Shown here: positions 1-12,600 of the stretch, piece by piece | Layout of the letters: each line of letters opens with the position of its first letter | Numbering within the stretch: position 1 is the stretch's first letter | Source: Gyrodactylus bullatarudis | Lineage: Eukaryota; Platyhelminthes; Monogenea; Gyrodactylidea; Gyrodactylidae | NCBI GenBank assembly: GCA_012064415.1 | Contig: SSNU01000086.1 | Location: 575,407-639,406, forward strand | Length of the DNA stretch: 64,000 nt | Reading direction: 5' to 3' | Made by a program: the position numbers and the translations under genes | The notes under the pieces: generated by a model | Database searches by the model: none | Told to the model about the DNA's origin: nothing | The model's input: only the letters and a program-made list of their open reading frames with translations

Positions 1-330
1 AAAATAAATGAAACAATCTGATCTTTAAATGCATCTAGGTTAATTTGAAATCTGTACCTCAGAGGGTGAAGGGTGGTAAGTAGAACTGTAAATCCTCTTG
101 AAGAGGGGAGATTGTGGTAATGGTGATTTTGTTTTGGAATTTTCTGGTACAGAGCAACTGATGAGGCAATTCTTCTAAGCCAGATGGGATGTAAATTAGC
201 CTTTTCGAGGAGATCCTTGTATGAGTTGGGACCAAAACACGCCCGTAGCAATTGAAGTTGAAGGCGTTCAGTTTTCTTAATTGTTCCTGTTGGTAGGTTG
301 CAGAGAATGTAGAAATTACAGTGTTTTTAG
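1..330 (-). mobile_element. LINE 3' end fragment
   Basis: Read on the minus strand, this stretch encodes the C-terminal tail of a non-LTR retrotransposon polyprotein. It has the recurring LRRIA-type motif (here from bases about 150-185) seen in every other LINE copy of this window. Only the end of the reverse-transcriptase ORF is present; the rest is missing at its 5' side. It is probably a dead 5'-truncated copy. It lies upstream of the CFAP251 exons on the opposite strand. Confidence 0.7.
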
Positions 331-377
331 ATATTCAGTCGAATACAAGTGTGGTCACAGGTTATTGCTATAAACAA

Positions 378-560
378 ATGAAATCTAACTTGATGGAGAT
401 TTTCTTGTTACATCTAGATGTTAGAAATTACAAAGCTAACCGAATATTGGCGAAAATATTAGTGAAAGACCCTTTCAGAAAATTTCTAATGATTTAAAAG
501 TGGGAGAGTTGCCTAAATAAGTATTTTAGGATCTATTTCAGTGAGGTGTTGAGTAACCTT
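378..560. repeat. Dispersed repeat, copy 1 (second copy near 2557)
   Basis: A block starting TGAAATCTAACTTGATGGAG recurs at about 2557-2740 in the same orientation, with decreasing similarity after the first 45 bases. Both copies flank the WD40 exons of CFAP251. No coding potential is seen. It may be a decayed transposon; the type is unknown. Confidence 0.5.
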
Positions 561-590
561 TGTTTTGAGCTGAGTCACCGAAGTTATCAT

Positions 591-840
591 TATAAAAAAT
601 AAGAAGATGATGCCAATCATCTCACAAATAAGGCCTTAATATCGGGCATACTCATCAGTGTGATACATGCCATATAAGTACAAATCTACAATAAGTAATT
701 TACAACTTGTAAAAACCAATAAAAGTTGGATACCACTTATTCTAAATTTGTACTTATATGACATGTATCACACTGATGAGTATGCCCGAAATTAAGGCCT
801 TATTTGTGAGACGATTGGCATCATCTTCTTATTTTTTATA
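591..840. mobile_element. Foldback (MITE-like) element, 250 bp
   Basis: The first 97 bp (591-687) are an inverted copy of the last 97 bp (744-840), with only a few mismatches and a 56-bp loop. The shared core includes the word GGGCATACTCATCAGTGTGA. No reading frame is present, so this looks like a non-autonomous inverted-repeat transposon. No clear target duplication was seen. Confidence 0.8.
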
Positions 841-1116
841 ATTTTAGGATCAAAATTAGACAGGGATAAAAAAATTCAACAATAACGTTCAAAATCTGGA
901 TGGTATACAATTTATTACTTTAATTTTTTAAACCTTTTATTAGATAGCAAAAGTTTGAGGGCTATTTTGATTTTTGCTCATTATCTCAGCTCAGCCGAAT
1001 TTTAAAAAATACCAGATTCGTAATCAGCGTAAAATTTTACATAAGAATTTATAATTAGAAAAAAACATCATGACCCCATCCGTGTGATCATTGAGTATAC
1101 AATACTTCTTTTCCAG

Positions 1117-4100
1117 ATTCTTCAAATCTATAATCCAAGTTATGTTTGCAGTATGGACTGTCATCCAAAGTTGTGAGTGTAACGATATAAAAGTTTTATT
1201 ATTTTTCTCAACTGTACAAAAAATATTCAAGATCCCTTGTCTGTCTCTGTGACAAATCCGGATTCCTCAGACTATACGATTACATATCAAGGTCTGTTAT
1301 ATACTCATGAATTTTCAGAGAGAAATTGAAAACCCAACAGCTATCAGATCAAATATCGGTTGTTAAGTTTTCCCATGATGGTCTCTACTTAATGATAGGC
1401 TTTACTAGTGGCCAAATACGAATTTTTGATGCATTTACTTTTGATCAGTTTGGAAAAAAGTATCACTTTGGACAGGCAAACATTGTTCATATGGAAATCA
1501 GCTACTTGAGTCATTACCTGGCTTATTCTGTAAGGGTTCTTTTCATGTCTAGGATGATAATTGGGAAATATTCCTTATGATCAAATCAGAGCGTAGTTCC
1601 AAAGAGAATCGAATAGCCTATGAACTCATTGGAAAGATAAAAACCCATCAAGATAGCATAAGGGATTTGCTGTTCTACAATACAAATAATGTATGGTCTC
1701 TCTTATCCTTGGGTACAGATCGAAAAATTGCAAGTTTAATTTTATTACTTACATATTCGATCATACAAATTCTATCTGAATAGAATATTTATGCAAAATT
1801 AAAATGTCTTTTATGACGTGGTTTCTGGGAGGAGTTCATGATTTTAAAAGTTAATTTGAGTCAGGGAGTTAATGCCATTTTTACAAATTCACTTGGAATT
1901 TGAAACTTGCAGTCACACGGTTATCAGACATCTATAGCTCATCAAGTAGTTTTGATCCAAGTTGTTCTTCAGGGACCTTTTTGGCATAATATTGTGCATA
2001 AAGATGTTTCTTTGCTGTCTGACTATGCTCTTCTTCAAGCTTGTATTGGGATACCTGTTGGAAATGAAAAAGCTGAAAGAGTGTATAATTTCTCTAATAC
2101 AGTTAGTAACCAGTGATTACTTACTGATCATGATTCATCCACTTTGTTTTTTTAGCAGGTATTTCAATATATAAGCTCGAAGAAGAGAACATACTCAGGT
2201 AATAAGCGAACTAGACTTCTTTGGTCCTTACTTATAAGCTGACTAGTTGAAATTGAAAAATCTATCATTTTATATATTCAGATTGAATATGCCTTGTATG
2301 AGTCATATGATCAAAATGAAATCAAAGTTTTGAGTAACAAGGAAATCGATCAATTCAACCAACCATCAAGCTTTTGTCAGTTGAACATGACGGATGGATT
2401 CCTTGTTGTTGCCAATGAAAAGAAAAATTTAGTCATTTATGAAAAGACCAATATGATGCCAATCAAGACGATTAATTTAAATATCCCCGGACAAGAATTT
2501 ATTCGGTAAATCGATCTCTATTTGTTTTAACCTAGTAAAGTAGACTGTGTTCCTATGAAATCTAACTTGATGGAGATTTTCTTTTCACACCTAGAATCTA
2601 GGGCCTAAAAACAAGTGATTTACTATATTATTGATGAATTTGGAAAAAGTTGTCGCCTCAGTTGGCTTACTGTAATTTTGGCGCAAGATTAAAAATCTTT
2701 AAGAACCATTTCAAGAATTCTATAAGATTCTAGTCAATAATTATTGATATTTCAATATATTTTCTACAGTGAATCATGTAAAAGTAGAGATTTGTACGAA
2801 TCACTGAATTGGGCAGAGATGACTAGTGAATTGAGGGAAAGGTTCTTACGATTACGAAAGGAATCCCTGTTCAATTCAATAATACACGATTCCCCATGGT
2901 TCATTCATTCAGTGATTCATACGAATCTCTGCTTTCACACGATTCCCTGTAACACATGAAGTAAATTTATTCTGTGCTCCTAAACTGAACATTGAACTTA
3001 AATTAAAAGAAATGACCTAGTCAAAGACTGACTTTATTTGCCGAGTCTAGAGTTTTATTGCTTCTCTTATACTATCTAGAATTAGATCAATTCCGCATTC
3101 AGATTTGGGCTGCTTCTATTTCACATTAATATCCACCAATAAAGTAACAATAATCTCATTATGGAAAAATTATTGTTTACGTGCCACAGAAGAATATCTC
3201 TGTGCCAGCAACAACAGTAAAAATGTAACATTTGCCCTCTCCTCCTGTAATAATTACCTCTTTACATCTTCCTATGAAGATCAGAGCTGCTTCATGTTCT
3301 CAATTTGTTTGGAGTGAGTCGGAATTTGAGCATTTTTCTTTTGATATTGATTTATAAAATGCAATGTTGAGGAATAAAAATAAAACCATCTTTCTCTAAA
3401 GTGTATTTTAGATTCTCTTTGCCAATTCTGAAAAAAATTCAATCCGACCAAGATTAGACCGTTTTTCGAATTTTGAAAATGCACCAAATTTCCACTTTTT
3501 CAACTTATAGCTAGTTGACATGAAGATGAGAATTTACTTTTTTTACAAAAATTACATAATATTTTTCTTCGGAAAGCCACGAAAAAAAATTTATTTTTCG
3601 GATTACATGATAAAATGAGCCAATAAGTTGAAAAAATTTTTTTTAATTTCTGAAAAAATTCAATCCAACCAAAATTAGACCTTTTTTCGAATTTTGGAAA
3701 ATGCACCAAGTTTCCATTTTTTCAACTTTTCAGCTCAAAATTTTTAGCGATTTCAAAGATTTGAAGCAGTTAAATGCAGATATTCGAGACCAACATTGGA
3801 TAAAGAATTCGAATTTGGCTGCAGAAATTCACAGAAATGCGTCATTGTGGAAAATCGAAAAATTAAATATTATTGATTATCATGAAGTTTAAAAGTTTAA
3901 GTTTTTCTTGAAAACAGTAGATTCCAATCCTCCACGGCCCAATTCGAATTCTTTATCCAATGTTGGTCTCGAATATCTGCATTTAACTGCTTCAAATCTT
4001 TGAAATCGCTAAAAATTTTGAGCTGAAAAGTTGAAAAAATGGAAACTTGGTGCATTTTCCAAAATTCGAAAAAAGGTCTAATTTTGGTTGGATTGAATTT

Positions 4101-5391
4101 TTTCAGAAATTAAAAAAAATTTTTTCAACTTATTGGCTCATTTTATCATGTAATCCGAAAAATAAATTTTTTTTCGTGGCTTTCCGAAGAAAAATATTAT
4201 GTAATTTTTGTAAAAAAAGTAAATTCTCATCTTCATGTCAACTAGCTTTTCTTTAATATATTCTCTTGTTATTAGAATTTTCTTTTAAATGGAATTTTCC
4301 AATCAATGTAAAATTGTCTAAGTCTTAAATTGACTTATTAGAGAATTAGAGAAACGACAAACTAGTTGCAAAATTTACAGCAGATTCAAATTTCACATTA
4401 GTTTTTTCATTAATTTTCAACTTATTTTTCGGAATTTTCGAGCATGGGAATTTGTTAAGAATTAAAATAGAAGAGATACATCTATCTGAGATTTGGAACA
4501 TTAAACTTGGCCAATTTTCGAACTTTTTCTCATGTTCTTATAATGAGAAAACCTAGTTTCTTCACTATCAAAGTTTATCTATTTAGAAATATGATCGAAT
4601 TTGAAGATAAATGGCAAATAAGTCAATTTAGTCAAGAATTTATTGAAGATGTTAAAAATTATTACTATTACTCAATGCTAAAGATTCAAGGTCTCCTGTC
4701 GAGTGAACCTCGGGAAATTATTGAAGAAATTCCTTTAGAAAATGTCTTTGAAATATTCCAGGCAATGAAGATATTCCTTTCGAAACAATCAGTATGTAAT
4801 ATCATTTTGAAATTATGTTTATTACGAATCTTTAAAAAATTTAAGATTTATCAAAATGACACGAAAATACTTTCTAAGGATTACAAATATTGGATTTTTT
4901 TACCACTGTTTTTGGTATAATTTTGTACTTTTCAGATGCAAAGAATACGGAATGAATTGATCATAGAGAAGAAACTCGATGAAAATTCAAGAGTTACTGT
5001 AACTATTGAAGAATTTTTTGAAATTGCAAATAACCACTGTGACGAGAATTCCCTAGAATCATTCAAGACCAGTTCTCTCTTGAATTTAATCGATCAAGAT
5101 AAAAAATATTTTGAGCAAAACTATTGGATTAACCGAGAAGAGTTCCTTGATATTCTCACCTGTTATGGGGAAAAAATGAGTGAATACGAGTTAATAAAGT
5201 GCCTACGCACAATACTATCGTTTAATGAAGATGATATTATTGAAAAAGAAAAATTATATGAATGCGATTACAAATCGATGATAATGAATCTATTGCCATT
5301 GGAGATAAATCTGGAAAAGTTTATTGAGGGCTTGATAACATTTGAGAACTTTAATCCTATACTAATATCTAGCTCTCCTGAAGAATGCTAA
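1117..5391 (+). CDS. CFAP251: Cilia- and flagella-associated protein 251 (WDR66), 3' part
   Basis: CFAP251 is a WD40 protein of the calmodulin/spoke-associated complex at the base of axonemal radial spokes. Exons I can place: 1117-1172, 1232-1291, 1319-1529, 1553-about 1733, 2282-2505, 3103-3313, 4587-4791 and 4936-5391. The first six carry WD40 blades, for example residues reading SLGTDRKI and IEYALYESYD, which align with the vertebrate blade reading LLSLGEDR then VEYDL. The last two give the C-terminal EF-hand-like region, including a NREEFLDIL segment, and end at TAA 5391. Junctions 1/2, 2/3, 3/4, 6/7 and 7/8 keep phase. Junctions 4/5 and 5/6 do not, so a small exon may be hidden or the gene may be damaged. 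The 5' exons lie left of the window or are lost. Intron 6 holds a large palindrome. Confidence 0.85.
2557..2740. repeat. Dispersed repeat, copy 2
   Basis: This is the second copy of the block at 378-560, with about 22 identical starting bases (TGAAATCTAACTTGATGGAG and on). It lies in an intron of CFAP251. Confidence 0.5.
2775..2942. repeat. Imperfect foldback repeat in CFAP251 intron
   Basis: The left arm (about 2775-2812, containing AGAGATTTGTACGAATCACT) is repeated inverted at about 2899-2942 (containing AGTGATTCATACGAATCTCT). It is a small hairpin-type element with no coding sequence. Confidence 0.65.
3509..4247. repeat. 739-bp palindromic element with 307-bp arms
   Basis: Bases 3509-3815 and 3941-4247 are inverted copies, both 307 bp. 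They are so alike that their six-frame translations match over about 67 residues. The loop is 125 bp (3816-3940). The outer ends are AGCTAGTTGAC and its complement. It sits in CFAP251 intron 6. Related sequence occurs at 3400-3500, 7190-7335 and 37960-38165, so it belongs to a dispersed family. No transposase is encoded. Confidence 0.85.
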
Positions 5392-5579
5392 CCAATCGTA
5401 GACGATCACTTGGCTTTATATCGATCCGGGAATTTATTGACTCAATCAAATAGCCCCTTGTTAGACCGATATTGTATTGTTGCGATTCTTGCCAGTCCAT
5501 TTTCTAACAATAAAATATATTCTGAATAAAGTTACAATTGATGCAATTGAGTAAAATAATAAAAGGAGTAGATTTAATC

Positions 5580-5835
5580 TGAGTGATACCAACATCTGCA
5601 TTTGTCATTAGCCTAAATTTTTTACCAAATTTTCTGATAAAACTATCAGTTCTAAGCATTATTTTGTATTGGAGCATGTGTCGAAAATGCTTCATCATTA
5701 TGTCATTCAGTTTTTTTTCAATTTTCAATGAATACTCAATCACTAAAATCCGGAATATCTTGCCATTTAATGAATTTTTAAAGTTTTGTCTTTAAAAATA
5801 GTAATCCTATCATCAAGAGGGCCTTCATGGTAAAT
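5580..5835 (+). repeat. Dispersed repeat family, copy at 5.6 kb
   Basis: It shares long stretches, such as GGAGCATGTGTCGAAAATG and AAAATCCGGAATATCTTG, with 59760-59985. Weaker similarity is seen at 10205-10300 and 11170-11270. No reading frame is conserved between the copies, so it is a non-coding interspersed repeat of unknown class. Confidence 0.65.
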
Positions 5836-6470
5836 TTCGTTGATTTATCATGTCCGTGGGATATTGTAGGAAAAATGGGCAATGACATAATGGAGAATCA
5901 CTTTCACGCTTTGAAAATATGCAAAACATGATTTGAGTACTTAATTATATCAGAAAAGTATGTAACCTCGTGAGTTGTTCGGAGAAAGAAAAATTTCACC
6001 CTAGCCCAGCCAAAGTTTACTTTCTAATTTTCGACAATTTCTACTGCATGAAAATTTAAAAAGAATTAAAAATGATCCGAGATCAGTTCAAATTAACGGT
6101 TCTTTCAAAAATTGAACAGTGATAATTAGTTTCCAAAAATAATCAGAAATTTTCGAAGCCTTGATGAAAAAATTCGATTTTCGTAAAATTCTTAAAGTTC
6201 CAAATTCATCGAGAATAGCCGTAGAAGATCTTAGATGAATGAGGTAAGAAAATAAGATCCCATCTCTCTGCACTGTGCATGAGTCTACAGTGCATTTAAA
6301 AATTGATATTTTATGTACTCTAAAATTTTATCCTTAATTATCTAGTCCTAGGTGATTAAGAATTAAGCCTTAGGTAAAACAGTCAATCAGCAAAGGGTCT
6401 TCACGTATAGTGGAATAAGAAATCGTCAAGAAATTTTCATGGATAATGGAATGGTTTGATGTAATCCGAG

Positions 6471-6545
6471 TTGCATGGAAGGTTGAATGAGTGGTTTAAG
6501 CATTGGACTACAATGCAAGAGGTTTAAATCCCAGAAAACAAGTCC
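6471..6545 (+). repeat. tRNA-Ser-like sequence, possible SINE head
   Basis: The stretch has a D-arm-like GAGTGGTTTAAG, a possible anticodon stem GCATT/AATGC around a 7-base loop, and a box-B-like GGTTTAAATCC (one mismatch from GGTTCAAATCC). The order and spacing fit tRNA-Ser, but I cannot pair a good acceptor stem and the loop lacks T33. It is more likely a tRNA pseudogene or the head of a tRNA-derived SINE than a working tRNA. Confidence 0.4.
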
Positions 6546-6672
6546 AAACGAAACGCGCGTATTTATCTACCAAAAATGTTTTTCTCAAATAATTTCTAAA
6601 TTTTCTGAGAGTTTCTTTCGTACTAGTCGCGATGGGGTCAATTTGTTTGCTTAAACATTCTGTGGTGGGGGT

Positions 6673-9600
6673 CTAATTCACTACTAAATAAGACAAACCT
6701 GAAGGATAAACTGCATCTAAAATAGTTTTAGATAAAGTTTGTAAGTATAGGTGCTGCACTATCACATGAGAAATAAATTTCAAGAAAATTACTTCTAATT
6801 CTCTGGTCCAAATTTTGATTCTTTCATCAATATCTATTTTGACTTCTGGGGGATTAAAGTCAAATTTTAACATTTTCGGCCTGATTAACATCTCTTTCTT
6901 GGAGCTGATGATGTTCCTTATAATCTCGGTTTCTAATTGTTCTGCCCTCTTTGAATTAACATCTTCAGTTGGTTTTGAGATATTTACAAATACATTTTCA
7001 TTTAATTTTGCCGTTGTTAGCCAGTCCATGTTTTTGCGTAATACTCGATACAGTCTCACAATTACCTCGGATATGTCAGCTGAAAATTAGTTTTAGTATC
7101 AGGCTTGAAGTGTATAGAATATTTACTAAAACTAATTTTCGATATGAAGATAATATTCTTACAAAAGACTCAACATTTTTCTCCTGATAGTCAGGAACAA
7201 ATAAATTTTTTGAATTCCATGATAGAAGGAGTCCATGAGAATGAAAACAAATTTTTGAGAAAAAATTCAATCTGGCCAAAATTAGGCTATTCTCTGAATT
7301 TTGAAAATGCTCCAAATTTCCATTTTTTCAACGACCTCGAGATTTTTATTGATTTAAGAGAATTGAAGTGACTAGAAAAAAGATTAGAAGAAGTTCACAG
7401 AGATTTTGTCCATTTACATTAGTTTTCTCTTTATCCGTACTATGATGTTTATATAGGAAATATTTAGCCAACTCACTTTCATGGAACTGATTCATGGTAA
7501 TGATCATTTTCGAAATGAAATCATTCGCCAAGATGTCATCCGTATTTCCAATTATAAACTTTGTCTCAATGAAGATGCTTTTGATTTTATTGATAACATC
7601 GCCAAAAGGAGAATTTGTCCTGTTATCTCTACAATAATGGCATATTCTCTCGACAATTCCTTGAAGTGTCATCAGAATGACTAGCATTGCCTGTTCATGT
7701 GTTGAGGACAACTTGGCTCGAATGATGTTCATTATTGTCATGAAAAAGTATTTCACTAGAGCTGGAATATATTCTCCATCCTTATCTGCTTGCAAGAGAT
7801 CCAGACGTGCAAACATGAGACGATAAATTTCATGACATTCAATTATCAAACTGGCTAGGATATCTCTTCCAGTTGTCCAGAAGTGGACAACTTCTGGTCG
7901 GGAATGTTCAGTAAAGACTTGGCTAATATCTTGATTTATGATCTGGAGGAATGATTGAAATGGAACGATTTCAACTTTATTCTTGAGCTGATTGGTTATT
8001 CTCTGGACTTGATCTATTTCGAATTCATAGACCTTTCTAATTAGATCATTATAGGTTTTGAAGTTGAGCACATTCCCTTGATCAATGAAACACGGTAGAT
8101 AATGCCTAGACAACTCTTCTATCTTTTTGAAGACTCTGTAAATCATGTATTTTTTAGCGAAAAGCATTGCATAAAGCTTATGGTTGACTCACTTTTCTCG
8201 AATCTTTGTAATATTCTCATCGAATAGAATCAGCCAAGAAGGAATCTCGTTTTCAATCTTGTTCTCACAACACTCATAAGAGTTCAGTGTATCCAACATG
8301 TTATTACTATGCATGTGTTTAAGAAAAAAAGGTTAGATTTCTTTTTTCAAATTTCAGAATGAGCGAGCCTTTACTTGTAGAGATTGTTGCATAGAAATTT
8401 GCTAACATCTTCAAATGTAATTGGCAATTTTTCGCACAACTTGAGTAAATCGATGAGGATCCCTCTACCATCCTCTTTTGAGCTGAAGAGCTGTAGCAAG
8501 AGCTTTTTCGTCACTTCACAATCCTTGTCGATGAGAATCTTTATGAAAAGTAAGGAACTGATGAAAGGAAAAAACAATGTAATAAATCTCTTGGCCTCAC
8601 CTCGATCATCAAGGAACTGTTGATGTGATGAGAGTTTTCAAAAATCTTCATTCTCAATATTGAGTCTCTTCTAGAAAATATAATGAGTCAATATATTTAC
8701 TACAAAATTGGTTGGAAATTATCAAAAAGAAGTGTTGTTTAAGGATTATTTTTAGAAAGATGTCATGAAAATATTTTGAAATTTAAGTAATCCATACGAG
8801 GAAGGAAGAGTTTATGAAATCGCTTCAAGTAATTTCAAACGAGTTGTATGAAATTCCCACAGGTAGGTAGGTCCTTTGCGTCTACAATGTTCAAATTTAA
8901 TTTCTTGAATTTCTAGTTTCCCGTTTTATTCGTATTCAACCAAATATGATCATCTAATGAATTAAGTATAAATATCTAGAATCTCTGAAATCTGATTGAT
9001 TATATTTTTTGAATATTCGTTTGGACCATTTTGCTTATGATTTTCTCTAGCTTTGGAGAGTACAGGGTAAGTTTCAATTGAATTTCCGAACTTAGTATTT
9101 AATTTTAGCTTGGATTTCTGTTAAAATTAAGTTTTGAACTTTAGTTAGTAGAAGCATTAAATGCAGAATATCATAATGATTTTAAAGTTAACAGCCTTCG
9201 ATTTTTTCATTTAAGTCGTATCCTGAGTGCAAATTCAAGCGTATAATGTCATATTTTTATTAATTGTTGCTTGTATCTGAGATTGGACAGGGGATTCTTA
9301 TTTATTTTAATGCAAAAATGGCTTTTTAAGAAGTAAATTCAAAGAGGCTAAAATAGGCTTTTTTGGATGAAAAAAGGCAAAAAAGGGCATACTCAACTCG
9401 TGAACCAAGCTATCAGGAGACTTTTTAATAACATTTTCAGGCTTAATACACCTGTATTAATCTATGGACAAAAAAGACAAAAAAGGCATTTGGTTGCCCT
9501 ACTTATCACAGACATGGAATGAATTATCTTCTTTGTGAATTTACTTTTAATGATAATAATAATTGATTAATAAGACATACAGGCGCGGTTTCTCAATCCG

Positions 9601-12600
9601 ATTCATGTCTGAAACAATAAATAGCCAGTTGTATGAAGAATTTGCAAACTTCTTTAGATCAACAGCACTATAAAAGCCATTTGAGTGTATTTTGAATAGA
9701 GAGTCTGTGGGACATCCTCTTGAGATGATTATTTGCGAAAGACACAATGCCAGGGTCTGGAGGCAGCCTGACTTTGAACTGGATGATTCAACTGAATTGG
9801 CATTGTAAATATCGCTGACCTTATCAGATACTCGATAGATCGCCAATTCACAATATTTCAACAAGATCCAAACATCAGTGCTGGAAAAAGAATTATAACT
9901 ACACAAGATCATCCTTGTATTATAATACAATAATTATTGACAAAGGCATTCCTTATCTCGTTATTAGAGATCAAGATTATCAATCCATATCACACAATAT
10001 TACAGAATCTGTTATACAAATGAATCCAATCGTGACTAGTATGAAAGATGGTCTTATATCTTATTGTTAACTTTACAGAGTTTGGTTAATAATAACTTGT
10101 ACTTACCTACAGACACTTAGCATATGGTAAGCTTAAAATATTCAGTAGGACCTGAAAATGCATAACCTAATAAGAAGATCCTTTGGCAGATATAATTACT
10201 AACCTATTACACGGTTGTGGACTAGGGTGTAACTTTTCAACTCATTTTCCAGGTGACTTTTCTAATAGATCTATGAATTGTAAGCATTAATTTGTATCTT
10301 TGAGGTGATTATTTATTTCCTCTTTAATGCTGGATATGTTTACGATCATTATTAATGTATGAGAAATTACAAAAAATTACAATTTGTCTTCAAAGCAAAA
10401 AAGTTTTTCTCAAATAAAACCAAAGATAGACCGAATCCCCTTTCGGAATCTTTAGTAGTATACAAGTTCAGATGTTTTTGCCAGGCTGAATATATTGGTC
10501 ACACCACAAGGAGGCTTGGAGATAGAGTAACAGAGCATTTGTACACGGACACCACAGCAGTGAGGCAGCATGAAAATGAACTTGATGAAAAAGTTTCCCC
10601 TGAAAACTTTCAAATAATTTATAGACAAAAAGGAAACAACGTCACAGCATTGAAAACTGCCGAAGCATTATTAATTCAAAAGGCTATCTTATGTGTACAA
10701 AAGAAGTTTGTCCAGCCACTGGTATTACCTAGACCAGTGTTAAAAACGAAACTTAGTCTCGATGCAAATATTGCAGCCAAACCTAGAGCTCGTTCAGCAG
10801 AAAGAGGTCTAATTCAAACCTCAATTAAAACATTCCTATCACAATGAAAGTAAAGTATAACACAGTGTATTAAAAAAACAAGGACACTTGATTAATTATA
10901 CAAAATATTAATTAAAAAACTTTTTATGTACCAACTATAATTTCTGTATCTTATTGGAATACACTCTTACTGAGAAAACATGTCTAATAGACATTGTCTA
11001 TACACAGTGTATTACACATTCCCCACAAAGTACTTCTGGGGTTGTACCTGTAACATATGAGTCAACTGTGTACCTGTATATTGTACATTATCTATGGAAG
11101 GCCAACCAATCAGATATTGTTAATTCCCTATTGTAATTCCATCGCCTTTCTCATACATTAATTTTTATTGAGCAATGTCTTGAAAATACTTGTCCAATAT
11201 GTCGTTCATGTTTGAGAATCCTGAATTTTTCCGCTCAATTTTTATTGAATTCTTACTACCTAACCACTTTAAACCTGAAAATTTCGGAGAAGAACCACTA
11301 GAGTTGCTACACATGTTCCTCGACCGTTTTAGTCGTGTAAAATGATTTTACCTCAATAAAGTTCTGCCATCTAAAGGATGGGGCACCCTAAATGACTTTT
11401 ACCAATTAGAAATTAAATATTCCAATTAATTGAATTCTTTTACAAAATATTCCTATCTTTAAATTTGACATAAAAAAACTTATTAAAAACGCACTACACA
11501 GTCTAAGCAAAAACATTACAGTGTAACTTTTAAAGACCAAACAAACTCGCTTCAGATTATCTCAACTACTAATAGAATAATCATTCATAAAACCAGATAA
11601 ACAATGTTTATTAAACATTTAAAATCGATTTCAATATCTTTACTGCAAACAGCGTTCAGTAAAATTTTTTTCTAGCATATTAAAATCAAACTGGTATAAA
11701 TAAAGAACTCACATGTAAATTTTATTTTCATCCTCGGTTAGTGGTCGATGCAAAGTGAAAATTTGTACAAGATACTTTAACGATTCGTATACGGAGCTGG
11801 TGTATAAATACTTTGAATGGGTAGCTTCGAGTCTGTTTGAAATTCTGTAGTAGAAATGTTCTAGATTTTGAATAAAACCATCAAGATTGTACAGTTTACG
11901 CTTGTACTGATTTGAATCCAGAAACAGTAATTCTGGCTGAAGAAACTCGTTGATTAATTTTTCATTTGTACTTGACTCAAGACTCTCGAGGATGACGTAG
12001 CAGCTCTCTTCCAATTGGTAGGAGATATCGACAAACAAATTGGTTCTATAAAAGACAGAAATACGATTACTAGAATTCTAAACTTTCAAGAGAAAAGTCT
12101 TCAAGCTTACATGTCGTTTGAATACCCTTCAAATTTGAGACGATTGTTCAACTCCTTGAGAATTTTTGAGTCTTCCTTGACGAAAATGTTGCTCAGATAA
12201 ATTGAAAATGACCATAATATGCTACATTCCATGAGGGCTTGTATAACCGACTGTGAGTCATCATCTTCATCTGAAAATCTAAGGATGGTCGCCAACTGAT
12301 CTAATAGAGACGTTCCGACAGTCTTTTCACATTTATGTTGAATGGGCAAATGCCCAGATAAAATCTCCATCATGATTTTGACAAATACCCAGATGAAATT
12401 TGTGAACTTGAGGGTCACCGATGCATCCTCCAGATCAAAAAATATTTTGATATATTCGATAAAAATGTCTTTCGATTGGATCAAGAAATTTTGCAATGAC
12501 TGTTGAATGAATAATTTTCGAAATTTTAATGATAAATTTAGTCACTGACATATATGAGAAAAAAAACTTACCTCACTAATGACGAAATCCTTGATGGGAA

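Larger units (their letters stand above)
5392..6672. other. Intergenic region with repeats
   Basis: This lies between the convergent 3' ends of CFAP251 and the 1,156-aa gene. It holds one copy of a dispersed repeat (about 5580-5835, similar to 59690-59990) and a tRNA-Ser-like/SINE stretch near 6471-6545. No protein gene is recognisable; the short frames on both strands look random. Confidence 0.6.

Noticed and set aside
1024..1230. Minus-strand frame over CFAP251 exons
   Set aside because: The plus strand encodes WD40 residues with proper splice sites; the minus frame is a shadow.
10359..10847. Host GIY-YIG nuclease gene
   Set aside because: Sequence style and position antisense in an intron fit a truncated Penelope element better.
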